Below, piece after piece: positions 55,320 through 63,671 of a stretch of DNA of 64,000 nt (its first letter is position 1; every line of letters starts with the position of its first letter). The notes below the pieces were generated by a model, which ran no database searches, was not told the DNA's origin, and saw nothing but the letters and a program-made list of their open reading frames with translations. Source of the DNA: Flavobacteriaceae bacterium (lineage in GTDB: Bacteria > Bacteroidota > Bacteroidia > Flavobacteriales > Flavobacteriaceae); assembly GCA_013001285.1 (NCBI GenBank), contig JABDMU010000044.1, positions 142,292-206,291 on the forward strand, read 5' to 3'. Made by a program: the position numbers and the translations under genes.

Positions 55320-57725
55320 GTGACTCTAAAGAATTTTTTTACAGCCATATTGCTATTTGGTGCTTCTCTAATTTATTCTCAATCTTATTCAATTCAGGGT
55401 GAAATTAAGGACGAATCTGACCAAGGTGTTGCTTACGCTAATATTTTATTATTACGTGCTCAGGACTCTACTATTGTAAATGGAACCACCTCTGATGATT
55501 CTGGAGCTTTTAGGTTTAATGACATTTCACAGAACAACTATATTCTAAAAACAAGCTTTATTGGCTACGAAACAGTTTATTCAGCTATTGAATTAAGCGC
55601 TGATATTGTGTTAGACCCAATAGTATTGATCGAATCTACCGAATCGCTTTCTGAAGTGAGCATTACAGTGAAAAAACCAACCTTTAAAAGAGAGTCTGAC
55701 CGACTTATATTTAATGTTGAGAATACCTCGCTTAGCGAAGGAAATATGATCGACGTTCTAAGAAGCACGCCAAGTGTTTTGATTTTAAACAACACCATTT
55801 CCGTGAACAATGCCACACCTGTCGTGTACATTAATGATAGAAAAGTCAATCTGTCCTCATCTGAAGTTGTGCAGTTACTTGAAGGCACTTCGGCATCAAA
55901 TATAAAATCTGTAGAGGTCATCACGAATCCTTCTGCACGCTATGACGCTGATAGCGGCATAGTGTTGAATATTAAAATGTCAAAAAACCTGGTCACGGGT
56001 TATAGTGGCAGTCTATTCTCGAATTATACCCAAGGTGTTTTTCCTAAAGTTAGCCTAGGTTCTTCAAATTTTTTTAAGACCAAAAAGTTGGACCTTTATG
56101 TGAATTATAGCTATGGCGATCGGAAAATAGATCGTGTCAATCGCGAAATGGTCACCTATCAAAATGAGCGTTACGATTCAGACGTCGACAGAAACACTTG
56201 GTCCGAAACCCATACGGTTAATTTAGGCCTTGACTATGAGATCAATGCAAATAATCGCCTTAGCATTTCATCAAACATGCTATTTCTGCCATATTTTAAA
56301 TATCGCACAAAGAACAATACTAATGTCACAGCATTAACGCCTATACCTAGCAATTCATTTTCAAGGTTCTTTTCTGATAATTTAGCTAAGGATTTAAAGC
56401 ACAATTTAGGATTTGATGTTGATTATGAACATACATTTAAGGCCGACAGCTCAAAATTAAGACTTAATGCACATGTCACCACTTATGATTATAGGCGAAA
56501 GCAGCGTGTAGACAGTGATTATTTTGATTCTAATGACAACTTTATCGAAAGTCGCGCCTTCCGATCGCGTTCTGATCAGGCAACTGAAATATTTACATCA
56601 CAAATAGATTACAAATTACCTATTGGATCTAATTCAGCCCTCGAACTTGGAGGTAAATTAGGACAGGTAAGAACCAATAGCACGATTGTTCAATATAACA
56701 TTATGGGTAATCAAGAAGTTCAAAATGACGAGAACACAGACGATTTCGATTACCAAGAAGATGTCTATGCAGGATATGTGAATTTCGAGAAGAATGGCGA
56801 AAAATGGAACTTTAATGTAGGCGTTAGAGCAGAACAAACTCAAATTGAAGGAGTTTCTATGTCCAATTCGGTGACAAACACACAGGATTATTTAGAGTGG
56901 TTCCCAAACACTAGTATTAGTTATAATGTAAGCAATAAGGCGAATTTATTTGTCAATTACAATCGTAGTATTAGCAGACCCGACTATAGTGATCTTAACC
57001 CGTTTAAATTCTTTTTAAACGACAACACCATAGTCACGGGAAATCCTGGACTTCAGCCCATATTTATTGACTATTTAGATTTAGGGGTTACCTTTAATAA
57101 TAATTTCACCTTACAAGTATATTATAAGAAATCTGAAGGGAACATTTTTGAGCTGCCTATTCAAGACAATGACGAAAATGAGATCTTCTATACACCATTT
57201 AACCTCGCTTCAACTATAGATTATGGCATCGATTTCTTCGGAAATATTAATATTCTGGATCGATGGTCGATGTTTGTAATCACGTCTTTTTATTACACGA
57301 AAGATGAAGGCACCGTTGATAACAGCCTCGTGGAAAAAGACATTTGGGCTAATTACTCAGACGTTACCAATAGCATATCATTTTTAAAAGACAACAGCCT
57401 TACCGCTAATTTCGTTATCACTTATATTTCTGCTAATATTCAGGGGTTTCAGAAAGTTGACTCAAGGCTTCTAACTGATTTATCATTGCGTAAAACCATG
57501 TTAAAGGGTAAAGGCATTCTATCACTTTCAATAAGCGATCTATTAAATGATCATGATTTCTTTGTGCGCACAAAATTCCTTGATCAAAACAGTTCGGTTT
57601 TCTCGAATTTAGATAACCGCTATGTTCGCGTTGGATTTCGTTATAGATTCGGAAATACCGGACTTTCAACCAACGAAAAGACCCTTTCTAAGGAAGAGCG
57701 CGACCGTTTAGGGAACAAACACTAA
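55320..57725 (+). CDS. TonB-dependent receptor-like outer-membrane barrel protein
   Basis: This 801-residue protein has a signal peptide (cleavage after LIYSQ, residue 21), a carboxypeptidase-regulatory-like domain (about 24-105), a plug domain (about 125-215, VENTSLSEGNMIDVLRSTPS) and a barrel to the C-terminus. The start is a GTG at 55320; no in-frame ATG lies upstream before a stop at 55290, and the signal peptide begins immediately. No SusD-type partner is adjacent, so substrate is unknown. The last 20 residues after the barrel are charged. Confidence 0.9.
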   Translation: MTLKNFFTAILLFGASLIYSQSYSIQGEIKDESDQGVAYANILLLRAQDSTIVNGTTSDDSGAFRFNDISQNNYILKTSFIGYETVYSAIELSADIVLDPIVLIESTESLSEVSITVKKPTFKRESDRLIFNVENTSLSEGNMIDVLRSTPSVLILNNTISVNNATPVVYINDRKVNLSSSEVVQLLEGTSASNIKSVEVITNPSARYDADSGIVLNIKMSKNLVTGYSGSLFSNYTQGVFPKVSLGSSNFFKTKKLDLYVNYSYGDRKIDRVNREMVTYQNERYDSDVDRNTWSETHTVNLGLDYEINANNRLSISSNMLFLPYFKYRTKNNTNVTALTPIPSNSFSRFFSDNLAKDLKHNLGFDVDYEHTFKADSSKLRLNAHVTTYDYRRKQRVDSDYFDSNDNFIESRAFRSRSDQATEIFTSQIDYKLPIGSNSALELGGKLGQVRTNSTIVQYNIMGNQEVQNDENTDDFDYQEDVYAGYVNFEKNGEKWNFNVGVRAEQTQIEGVSMSNSVTNTQDYLEWFPNTSISYNVSNKANLFVNYNRSISRPDYSDLNPFKFFLNDNTIVTGNPGLQPIFIDYLDLGVTFNNNFTLQVYYKKSEGNIFELPIQDNDENEIFYTPFNLASTIDYGIDFFGNINILDRWSMFVITSFYYTKDEGTVDNSLVEKDIWANYSDVTNSISFLKDNSLTANFVITYISANIQGFQKVDSRLLTDLSLRKTMLKGKGILSLSISDLLNDHDFFVRTKFLDQNSSVFSNLDNRYVRVGFRYRFGNTGLSTNEKTLSKEERDRLGNKH

Positions 57726-57744
57726 CTATTTAAATTACCTAGAT

Positions 57745-58842
57745 TTAATCTTGCCATTCAGCAATAAAGAGGTTGGTATCTCTACCGCCACCATTATTTC
57801 TATTGGAAGAGAAAATAAGTTTTTTTCCGTCATTTGAAAATACAGGGAAAGCATCAAAGGTCTCGCCATGCGTAACACGCTTTAGGTTTTTTCCGTCAAG
57901 ATCGATCATATATAAATTGAAAGGAAATCCGCGTTCAGCTTCAAAATTTGATGAGAATAAAATTTTATCACCGCTTGGATGGAAAAACGGACTCCAATTG
58001 GCATTTCCTAGGTTGGTTAATTGACGAAGATCAGAGCCGTCAGCATTACAAATATAGAGCTCCATTTCTGTTGGCTGCACTAAGCCTTCAGCCAATAGGT
58101 CTTGATACTCCTTGATCTCTGCTTCGGTTTTTGGACGCGAAGAACGAAAGATCAATTTGGTGCCATCTGGTGAAAAGAACGCACCACCATCATAACCTAA
58201 TTCATGAGTGACCTGAAAAACATCAGAACCATCAATATTCATTGTATAAAGTTCAAGGTCTCCACTTCGCATCGACGTAAAGACGATCTTATCTCCTTTA
58301 GGTGAGACCGTTGCTTCGGCATCATATCCAGGCTCGGTAGTTAATTGGTTTACGATATTCCCTTCAAGATCAGCAACAAAAATATCATAGCTTTCATAAA
58401 TAGGCCATACATATTTTCCTTCTCTTCTCAAAGGAGCTTCGGGGCAATCTTCTCCACCTAAATGTGTCGATCCGTAAACAAAATGCTTATTATCAGGCAA
58501 GAAATAGGCGCAGGTTGTTCGGCCCTTTCCAGTACTTATCATTGGAGGCATTTTATCGGCAAAGGTTTCATCGGCGTTCATTAAGAACATCTGATCGCAA
58601 TTCACATTCCAATTGGTATTGTTAGACTGAAAAATGATTTGCTTGTCATCAAAACTCCAATATGCCTCAGCGTTATCACCACCAAAGGTGATTTGTTTGA
58701 TAGATTTGAAATGCGTTTCTTCTGGATATATTAATGAATCTTTAACGGCTTCAGCAATTTCAGGTTCGTTATTTTTTTCTGTGTTATCGGTTTTACAAGC
58801 GAAGAATAATGCTAAAATAAAAAGGCTAATTATATATTTCAT
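57745..58842 (-). CDS. PD40/TolB-like beta-propeller lipoprotein
   Basis: This 365-residue protein has a lipoprotein signal (LALFFAC, Cys16) and at least five WD40-like PD40 repeats (e.g. GYDAEATVSPKGDKIVFTSM, GYDGGAFFSPDGTKLIFRSS, NWSPFFHPSGDKILFSSN, FDAFPVFSNDGKKLIFSSN). It probably forms a periplasmic beta-propeller that binds proteins or glycans. It is divergent from the M28 peptidase lipoprotein, with back-to-back -7 elements between. Confidence 0.88.
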   Translation of the reverse strand: MKYIISLFILALFFACKTDNTEKNNEPEIAEAVKDSLIYPEETHFKSIKQITFGGDNAEAYWSFDDKQIIFQSNNTNWNVNCDQMFLMNADETFADKMPPMISTGKGRTTCAYFLPDNKHFVYGSTHLGGEDCPEAPLRREGKYVWPIYESYDIFVADLEGNIVNQLTTEPGYDAEATVSPKGDKIVFTSMRSGDLELYTMNIDGSDVFQVTHELGYDGGAFFSPDGTKLIFRSSRPKTEAEIKEYQDLLAEGLVQPTEMELYICNADGSDLRQLTNLGNANWSPFFHPSGDKILFSSNFEAERGFPFNLYMIDLDGKNLKRVTHGETFDAFPVFSNDGKKLIFSSNRNNGGGRDTNLFIAEWQD

Positions 58843-58857
58843 GAGTGTATTTATTGC

Positions 58858-58875
58858 TAATTTTGCGCAAAAATA
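58858..58875. promoter_or_regulatory. Back-to-back -7 elements of divergent promoters
   Basis: TAATTTTG (58858-58865, plus, ends 21 bases before the M28 gene) and TATTTTTG (58875-58868 on the minus strand, for the PD40 gene) are separated by two bases around a TTTTGCGCAAAA palindrome. Both fit TAnnTTTG. RNA polymerase could not bind both at once. The -33 elements are not evident. Confidence 0.4.
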
Positions 58876-58886
58876 AGATTTAAATT

Positions 58887-60116
58887 ATGAAAAGAATATC
58901 GCTGTTAGTATTTTTTATTTCGCTTGTTGGATGTAAGCAGGAATACACGCCTGAAAACAAGATTAAAGAAGATGTAAAAATCTTGGCTGATAATAGTTTA
59001 GAAGGCCGACAAACCGGAACAGAAGGTGAGAAAAAAGCCGCTGACTATATCGCAGAACGTTTTAAAGACATGGGACTTGAAGGCAAAGGAACAGAAGGCT
59101 ATTTTCAAGATTTCTCTTTTAAACCAAAGACAGACCCTCATCAAGAAGTACAATATGATGTTAAAGACGGAGATAGTACAATTTCTGGGCGCAATGTTTT
59201 AGGTTATATTAATAATAACGCAAATAAAACAGTCGTCATTGGTGCGCATTATGACCATCTCGGGTATGGCGCCGAAGGCTCCCTTTATCGCGGGGAAAAA
59301 GCCATTCATAATGGAGCTGATGATAATGCTAGTGGTGTTGCAGTTATGCTGAATTTGGCAAGTAAACTGAAGGAAGCCAATAAAGGCAACAACTATTTGT
59401 TTATGGCCTTTTCAGGTGAAGAAATGGGTTTGTTAGGGTCAAACTACTTCGTAAAGAATTCAACCTTAAAGGATGGAGAGATCAATTATATGCTGAATAT
59501 GGATATGGTTGGTCGTTTAAAGGCCGATAGTACTTTAGCTGTATATGGCGTGGGCACATCACCATTCTTCAAGCAGGTTATAAACGCCAGCAACAATTCG
59601 TTTAAGATCGTGGAGAACGAGTCGGGTGTTGGACCTTCAGACCATACCTCATTTTATTTAAATGATATTCCTGTTCTTCATTTTTTTACAGGACAACACG
59701 AAGACTATCATAAACCGGGTGATGATTCTGAGAAACTGAATTATAAAGGGATGGAAGCCATTTCGAGCTATATTTTCGACATCATTACTGACCTTGATGA
59801 TAACGGGGAGTTGGCATTCAGAAAAACAAAAAATGAAAGTGAAGAAGTTCCAAGATTCAAAGTTGGACTAGGGGTCATTCCCGATTATCTTTATGACGGA
59901 AAAGGCATGCGCATTGATGGCGTTAGCGAAGATAAACCCGCAATAAAAGCAGGCTTGCAAAAAGGTGATATTGTGGTGAAACTTGGCGATAGCACCATTG
60001 TTGATATGATGAGTTATATGCGAGCACTTTCAGTATTTGAAGAAGGACAGAAAACCAAGGTGACCGTCGAACGCGAAGGTAAGACCATTGAAGCAGACAT
60101 AGAATTTCAGCCCTAG
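58887..60116 (+). CDS. M28 family aminopeptidase lipoprotein with PDZ domain
   Basis: This 409-residue protein has a lipoprotein signal (ISLVGCK, Cys16). The zinc peptidase core shows HYDHLG, NGADDNASG, SGEEMGLLGS, NMDMVG and GPSDHTSF, all expected metal ligands and the catalytic Glu being present. A PDZ domain at the C-terminus (about 325-409, DGVSEDKPAIKAGLQKGDIV) could bind substrate tails. It would cleave N-terminal residues from peptides in the periplasm. The dus gene follows after 40 bases. Confidence 0.93.
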   Translation: MKRISLLVFFISLVGCKQEYTPENKIKEDVKILADNSLEGRQTGTEGEKKAADYIAERFKDMGLEGKGTEGYFQDFSFKPKTDPHQEVQYDVKDGDSTISGRNVLGYINNNANKTVVIGAHYDHLGYGAEGSLYRGEKAIHNGADDNASGVAVMLNLASKLKEANKGNNYLFMAFSGEEMGLLGSNYFVKNSTLKDGEINYMLNMDMVGRLKADSTLAVYGVGTSPFFKQVINASNNSFKIVENESGVGPSDHTSFYLNDIPVLHFFTGQHEDYHKPGDDSEKLNYKGMEAISSYIFDIITDLDDNGELAFRKTKNESEEVPRFKVGLGVIPDYLYDGKGMRIDGVSEDKPAIKAGLQKGDIVVKLGDSTIVDMMSYMRALSVFEEGQKTKVTVEREGKTIEADIEFQP

Positions 60117-60156
60117 TTTGGCATAAAAATGTAACTTTAAGATAAATCAGGATAAT

Positions 60157-61149
60157 TTGGTCAAAATTGGCGACATAGAACTTCCAAATTTTCCATTGCT
60201 GCTTGCGCCAATGGAAGATGTGAGTGACCCTCCCTTTCGTGCGTTGTGCAAAGAGCAAGGAGCAGATGTGGTATACACCGAATTTATTTCTTCGGAAGGC
60301 CTAATTCGGAATGCTGCAAAAAGCACTATGAAGCTTGATATTTATGAAAAAGAACGTCCTGTAGGTATTCAGATCTTTGGCGCAAATTTAGATAGCATGT
60401 TGCAATCGGTTGAGATCGTTGAAAAATCGAATCCTGATATCATTGACATTAATTTTGGCTGCCCTGTAAAAAAAGTAGTGAGCAAAGGAGCAGGTGCAGG
60501 GATCCTAAAGGACCTGTGCTTGATGGAAAAATTAACAGCCGAAATGGTCAAGCGCACCCATTTACCTGTTACCGTAAAAACCCGATTGGGTTGGGATCAT
60601 GATTCTATTAAAATTGTTGAGGTTGCAGAGCGTCTTCAAGATGTCGGCTGTAAAGCCATTGCCATTCACGGAAGAACACGAGCACAAATGTATAAAGGCG
60701 AAGCGGATTGGAAACCAATTGCCGAGGTCAAGAACAATCCTAGAATGCACATTCCTATTTTTGGAAATGGCGATGTTGACTCTCCAGAAAAAGCAATGGT
60801 TATGCGCGACACATACGGATTAGATGGTGCAATGATTGGAAGGGCTAGTATTGGAAATCCATGGTTTTTTAAAGAAGTTAAACACTTTTTTAAAACTGGA
60901 AAACACATGGAACCTGTGACTATTGCCGAACGTGTTGAAGCAGCTCGGAGACATTTAGAAATGGCTATTGAATGGAAAGGGGAGAAGCTCGGGGTTTTTG
61001 AAACCCGACGTCATTACACCAATTATTTTAAAGGTATTCCTCATTTTAAAGAATACCGAATGAAAATGGTAACCAGCGATGCTTCAGTAGATGTTTTTAA
61101 GGCCTTTGATGAAGTTCTCGATAAATTCTCTGATTACCAGTTCGTTTAA
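60157..61149 (+). CDS. dus: tRNA-dihydrouridine synthase
   Basis: This 330-residue FMN enzyme reduces uridine in tRNA D-loops. Motifs are LLAPMEDVSDPPFR, INFGCPVKKVVSKGAG with the catalytic Cys, KTRLGWD, and FGNGDVDSPEKA with DGAMIGRASIGNPWFF. The start is the TTG at 60157: MVKIGDIELPNFPLLLAPM matches the family N-terminus, and no ATG lies before the conserved region. The stop overlaps the convergent ABC permease gene by 4 bases. Confidence 0.95.
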   Translation: MVKIGDIELPNFPLLLAPMEDVSDPPFRALCKEQGADVVYTEFISSEGLIRNAAKSTMKLDIYEKERPVGIQIFGANLDSMLQSVEIVEKSNPDIIDINFGCPVKKVVSKGAGAGILKDLCLMEKLTAEMVKRTHLPVTVKTRLGWDHDSIKIVEVAERLQDVGCKAIAIHGRTRAQMYKGEADWKPIAEVKNNPRMHIPIFGNGDVDSPEKAMVMRDTYGLDGAMIGRASIGNPWFFKEVKHFFKTGKHMEPVTIAERVEAARRHLEMAIEWKGEKLGVFETRRHYTNYFKGIPHFKEYRMKMVTSDASVDVFKAFDEVLDKFSDYQFV

Positions 61150-62348
61150 ACCGTTTGCACTAGTTGTTTTGATATTCTTGAAGAAGCGATCTTTGAAGCT
61201 AAGATGCCAAGCACAGAAATGGTTATAAGTACCAAGAGAACATTCATCCATTTGATACTTACCGGATAAGGAAGTGATGGCGTTATCAGGACAAAACCGA
61301 ACGTTTTCTGAACCAGTACTAATAAGAACCCCAGCGTAACTCCAATAATTCCACCAATTACAGACATGAGGCTGCCTTGAAGAAAAAAGATCTTACGTAT
61401 TTGTTTTACGGTTACGCCTAAATTAAATAAAGTGTTCAGATTTTTTTTCTTGTCTAGGATCATCATGATGATAGAACCGATAACATTGAATAGTGCGATG
61501 ATCAATATCAGGGTAAATATAAGATACACGGCTAAATTTTCTGTGTTCAACATCTTGTACAGGGCATCATTCAATTGTTCGCGATCTTTAAAGATAAACT
61601 GATCTCCAAACGTGTTTTCCAGATCGCTTTTTATTGTGTTGATTTGATCTTTATCAGATAAGATGATCTCAACGCCACTAAACTGGTCTTCCTCATAATT
61701 TAACAGCATCCGAGCAGTTTCGAGATTGGTAAAGACATAAGAGTTGTCTAGTTCCTCATTAATTTGAAATACGCCAACGTTTATGGCAGCAATAGAATTG
61801 AAGGCACTTTTTAATGAAGTAATCTGTCCTTGACCAGGTTTAGGCACATATATTTTTATTGCTTTTTCAAAGTTCATGATCCCGAAGGAGAGGTTGTTGG
61901 CTACGCCCCAACCCGCAACGACCTGATTGATGTCGTTGTCAAACCATCGGCCGTGCGAAAGGATGGAGTCGATGGTTTTTTGTGGAAAATTATCATCAAC
62001 ACCTTTCAAAAGCACAGCTTCATTTTTTTCTTCGTAACTGATGATAACACGTTCTTCAATGATCATAGCATAAGACGCTACACCTTCAGTGTTATTGAGG
62101 GTATTGATCTGATCGGAACTTAATCTGAAGGATTTTCCTTGAGCAGGAATCATCTTAAGGTCTGGATCAACATAATTGGAAAATTCTAATGTAAAATCTT
62201 TCAATCCAGCAAAACCCGATAGCACAATGAACAATGCCGCAGATCCAATGATGACACCAAAAGCGGCAATAATGGCAATGAAGTTAATTGCATTATTATT
62301 GCTCTTAGAAAGCAAATAGCGTTTTGCGATGTAAAAAGAGAAATTCAT
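61146..62348 (-). CDS. LolC/LolE-type ABC transporter permease
   Basis: This 400-residue protein has a first transmembrane helix at about residues 25-45, a large periplasmic domain (about 48-265) of MacB/Lol type, and three C-terminal helices (about 270-300, 310-345, 365-385) with the FtsX-fold segment. It is a candidate subunit of the machine that releases lipoproteins from the inner membrane. No ATPase gene is adjacent. It follows rbfA after 65 bases. Confidence 0.88.
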   Translation of the reverse strand: MNFSFYIAKRYLLSKSNNNAINFIAIIAAFGVIIGSAALFIVLSGFAGLKDFTLEFSNYVDPDLKMIPAQGKSFRLSSDQINTLNNTEGVASYAMIIEERVIISYEEKNEAVLLKGVDDNFPQKTIDSILSHGRWFDNDINQVVAGWGVANNLSFGIMNFEKAIKIYVPKPGQGQITSLKSAFNSIAAINVGVFQINEELDNSYVFTNLETARMLLNYEEDQFSGVEIILSDKDQINTIKSDLENTFGDQFIFKDREQLNDALYKMLNTENLAVYLIFTLILIIALFNVIGSIIMMILDKKKNLNTLFNLGVTVKQIRKIFFLQGSLMSVIGGIIGVTLGFLLVLVQKTFGFVLITPSLPYPVSIKWMNVLLVLITISVLGILASKIASSRISKQLVQTV

Positions 62349-62413
62349 GCTTTAACTATTGATCGATTCAAACGCGTTTTCCAATGACATGTGTTTAGAG
62401 CTTAAGAACCCGG

Positions 62414-62806
62414 CTATTTCTTTTTTCTTTTATCTAGTAGATCAGGATTTTCAATGGGATTGTCTAATCCTTTTAAAGAACGATCGATCTGATCGATATA
62501 TTCTAATGAATCATCAATATAAAAGTCAAGATCAGGCATGCGTCTTAATTGATGCTTTGTGCGTTGGGCAAGCTCATGTTTGATCAATGGGCTATTTTGT
62601 TTTATCCCAGCCAGCAATTCTTTAGCGCGATCTGTTGGAAAGAAGCTCAGGTAAACTTTGGCATTAGAAAGATCTACTGTCACCTTTACTTTGGTCACAG
62701 AGATAATAATGCCTTTTAATCCATTTCTAGAGGCGCTTCCCTGAAGAACATCAACGAGATCTTTTTGAAGGACTGAAGCTATTTTTTTCTGTCTGTTACT
62801 TTCCAT
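62414..62806 (-). CDS. rbfA: 30S ribosome-binding factor RbfA
   Basis: This 130-residue KH-like protein assists late 16S rRNA maturation. Typical is the N-terminal RQKKIASVLQKDLVDVL and the central ISVTKVKVTVDLSNAKVYLSF segment. A candidate -7 element (TATTTTTG, 62818-62811 on the minus strand) is just upstream. Divergent from the mce gene. Confidence 0.92.
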   Translation of the reverse strand: MESNRQKKIASVLQKDLVDVLQGSASRNGLKGIIISVTKVKVTVDLSNAKVYLSFFPTDRAKELLAGIKQNSPLIKHELAQRTKHQLRRMPDLDFYIDDSLEYIDQIDRSLKGLDNPIENPDLLDKRKKK

Positions 62807-62873
62807 GATGCAAAAATAGGATATTTCATTTGTTTAACTTTATAAGCTGACGTAATTAAGTTAATTTTGTTAC

Positions 62874-63287
62874 ATGATGTTAAAAATTGAACATATAGGA
62901 ATCGCAGTAAAAAACTTAAAGGATTCGAACGGTTTATTCGAAAAACTGTTTGGTCAAGCACATTATAAGGTTGAAAGTGTTGAAAGCGAACATGTAAATA
63001 CGTCTTTCTTTAAGGTAGGAGAGAATAAGATTGAACTGTTAGAAGCAACAGATAAGGACAGTCCGATCGCAAAATTCATCGAAAAGAAAGGAGAAGGCAT
63101 TCATCATATCGCTTTTGAGGTAGAGGATATCGAAAAAGAATCGAAGCGATTAGAAAAAGAAGGGTTTACCATATTGAATAAAAAACCTAAGAAAGGTGCC
63201 GACAATAAATGGGTGGTTTTTTTGCATCCTAAATCGACAAATGGTGTGCTCATCGAGCTCTGTCAGGAAATAGGTGATTGTGATTAA
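62874..63287 (+). CDS. mce: Methylmalonyl-CoA epimerase
   Basis: This 137-residue vicinal-oxygen-chelate enzyme interconverts (R)- and (S)-methylmalonyl-CoA in propionate metabolism. IEHIGIAVKNL carries the first metal-binding His, IELLEATDKDSPI a Glu region, and GIHHIAFEVEDI the second His pair; VLIELCQ ends it. Start at 62874 or the second ATG at 62877. TAATTTTG at 62862-62869 is a candidate -7 element but is very close to the start. Confidence 0.93.
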   Translation: MMLKIEHIGIAVKNLKDSNGLFEKLFGQAHYKVESVESEHVNTSFFKVGENKIELLEATDKDSPIAKFIEKKGEGIHHIAFEVEDIEKESKRLEKEGFTILNKKPKKGADNKWVVFLHPKSTNGVLIELCQEIGDCD

Positions 63288-63292
63288 AATTC

Positions 63293-63323
63293 TTGTAGAG
63301 AACTAAAATATATAGTAATATTG
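63293..63323 (+). promoter_or_regulatory. Promoter of the CAU tRNA (TTG-N20-TAATATTG)
   Basis: TTG (63293-63295), a 20-base spacer and TAATATTG (one mismatch from TAnnTTTG), ending 10 bases before the mature tRNA 5' end. Confidence 0.5.
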
Positions 63324-63333
63324 CAGCCTTATT

Positions 63334-63407
63334 GGTCCCATAGCTCAGTTGGTTAGAGCATCTGACTCATAATCAGAGGGTCCTTGGTTCGAGCCCAAGT
63401 GGGACCA
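63334..63407 (+). tRNA. tRNA with CAU anticodon, probably tRNA-Met (or Ile2)
   Basis: A complete 74-nt cloverleaf: acceptor GGTCCCA/TGGGACC, D arm GCTCAGTTGGTTAGAGC, anticodon stem TCTGA/TCAGA with loop CTCATAA (anticodon CAT at 63368-63370), and T arm with GGTTCGAGCC. Discriminator A, no encoded CCA. It is not an initiator tRNA because the acceptor 1-72 pair is matched (G-C). Elongator Met and lysidine-modified Ile2 cannot be told apart here. Confidence 0.9.
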
Positions 63408-63418
63408 CGAAGTGGTGC

Positions 63419-63448
63419 TAAAAGCCTTTGCGAAAGCAAGGGCTTTTT
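63419..63448 (+). terminator. First terminator after the CAU tRNA
   Basis: An 11-bp stem with one G-T pair (AAAGCCTTTGC, loop GAAA, GCAAGGGCTTT) followed by T residues, starting about 12 bases after the tRNA. Confidence 0.8.
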
Positions 63449-63460
63449 CATTGGAAAGAA

Positions 63461-63505
63461 CTTGGGCGAGAAGCCTGTGCCGCGCTTTGTCGCGGTAAGC
63501 CCAAG
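63461..63505 (+). repeat. Nested hairpin using a tRNA-tail copy
   Basis: An outer stem CTTGGGC (63461-63467) / GCCCAAG (63499-63505) encloses an inner stem CCGCG (63480-63484) / CGCGG (63491-63495). The right outer arm is part of the repeated tRNA tail. Purpose unknown. Confidence 0.5.
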
Positions 63506-63514
63506 TGGGACCAC
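63498..63514 (+). repeat. 17-base direct repeat of the tRNA 3' end
   Basis: AGCCCAAGTGGGACCAC is identical to 63392-63408, the T-arm/acceptor 3' end of the CAU tRNA plus one base, 106 bases downstream. Such duplication is what integration at a tRNA gene or decay of a tandem tRNA copy would leave; the space between is too short for an element. Confidence 0.7.
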
Positions 63515-63523
63515 ATCAAGCAG

Positions 63524-63557
63524 CAAAACCACCTTTAGCGTGGGTTTTTCTTTTTCA
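63524..63557 (+). terminator. Second terminator-like hairpin
   Basis: AAAACCAC and GTGGGTTTT pair with one bulge, followed by a T-rich run, shortly after the repeated tRNA tail. Confidence 0.5.
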
Positions 63558-63671
63558 ACGATTGTGAAAGCTGGGTTTTTTTATTGGAATGAATCTTAGA
63601 TAGGACTTTTTTCAGCTAGGTTGAGATAAGTTCTTCCTGTTTCAGAAGTTTTTCACCTCACTATTGTCATT

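Noticed and set aside
63384..63599. 71-codon plus-strand ORF starting inside the CAU tRNA
   Set aside because: It begins in the tRNA T arm region and runs through two terminators and the repeat; composition (SGTTSSSKTTF) is not protein-like and it is a usual artefact near tRNAs.
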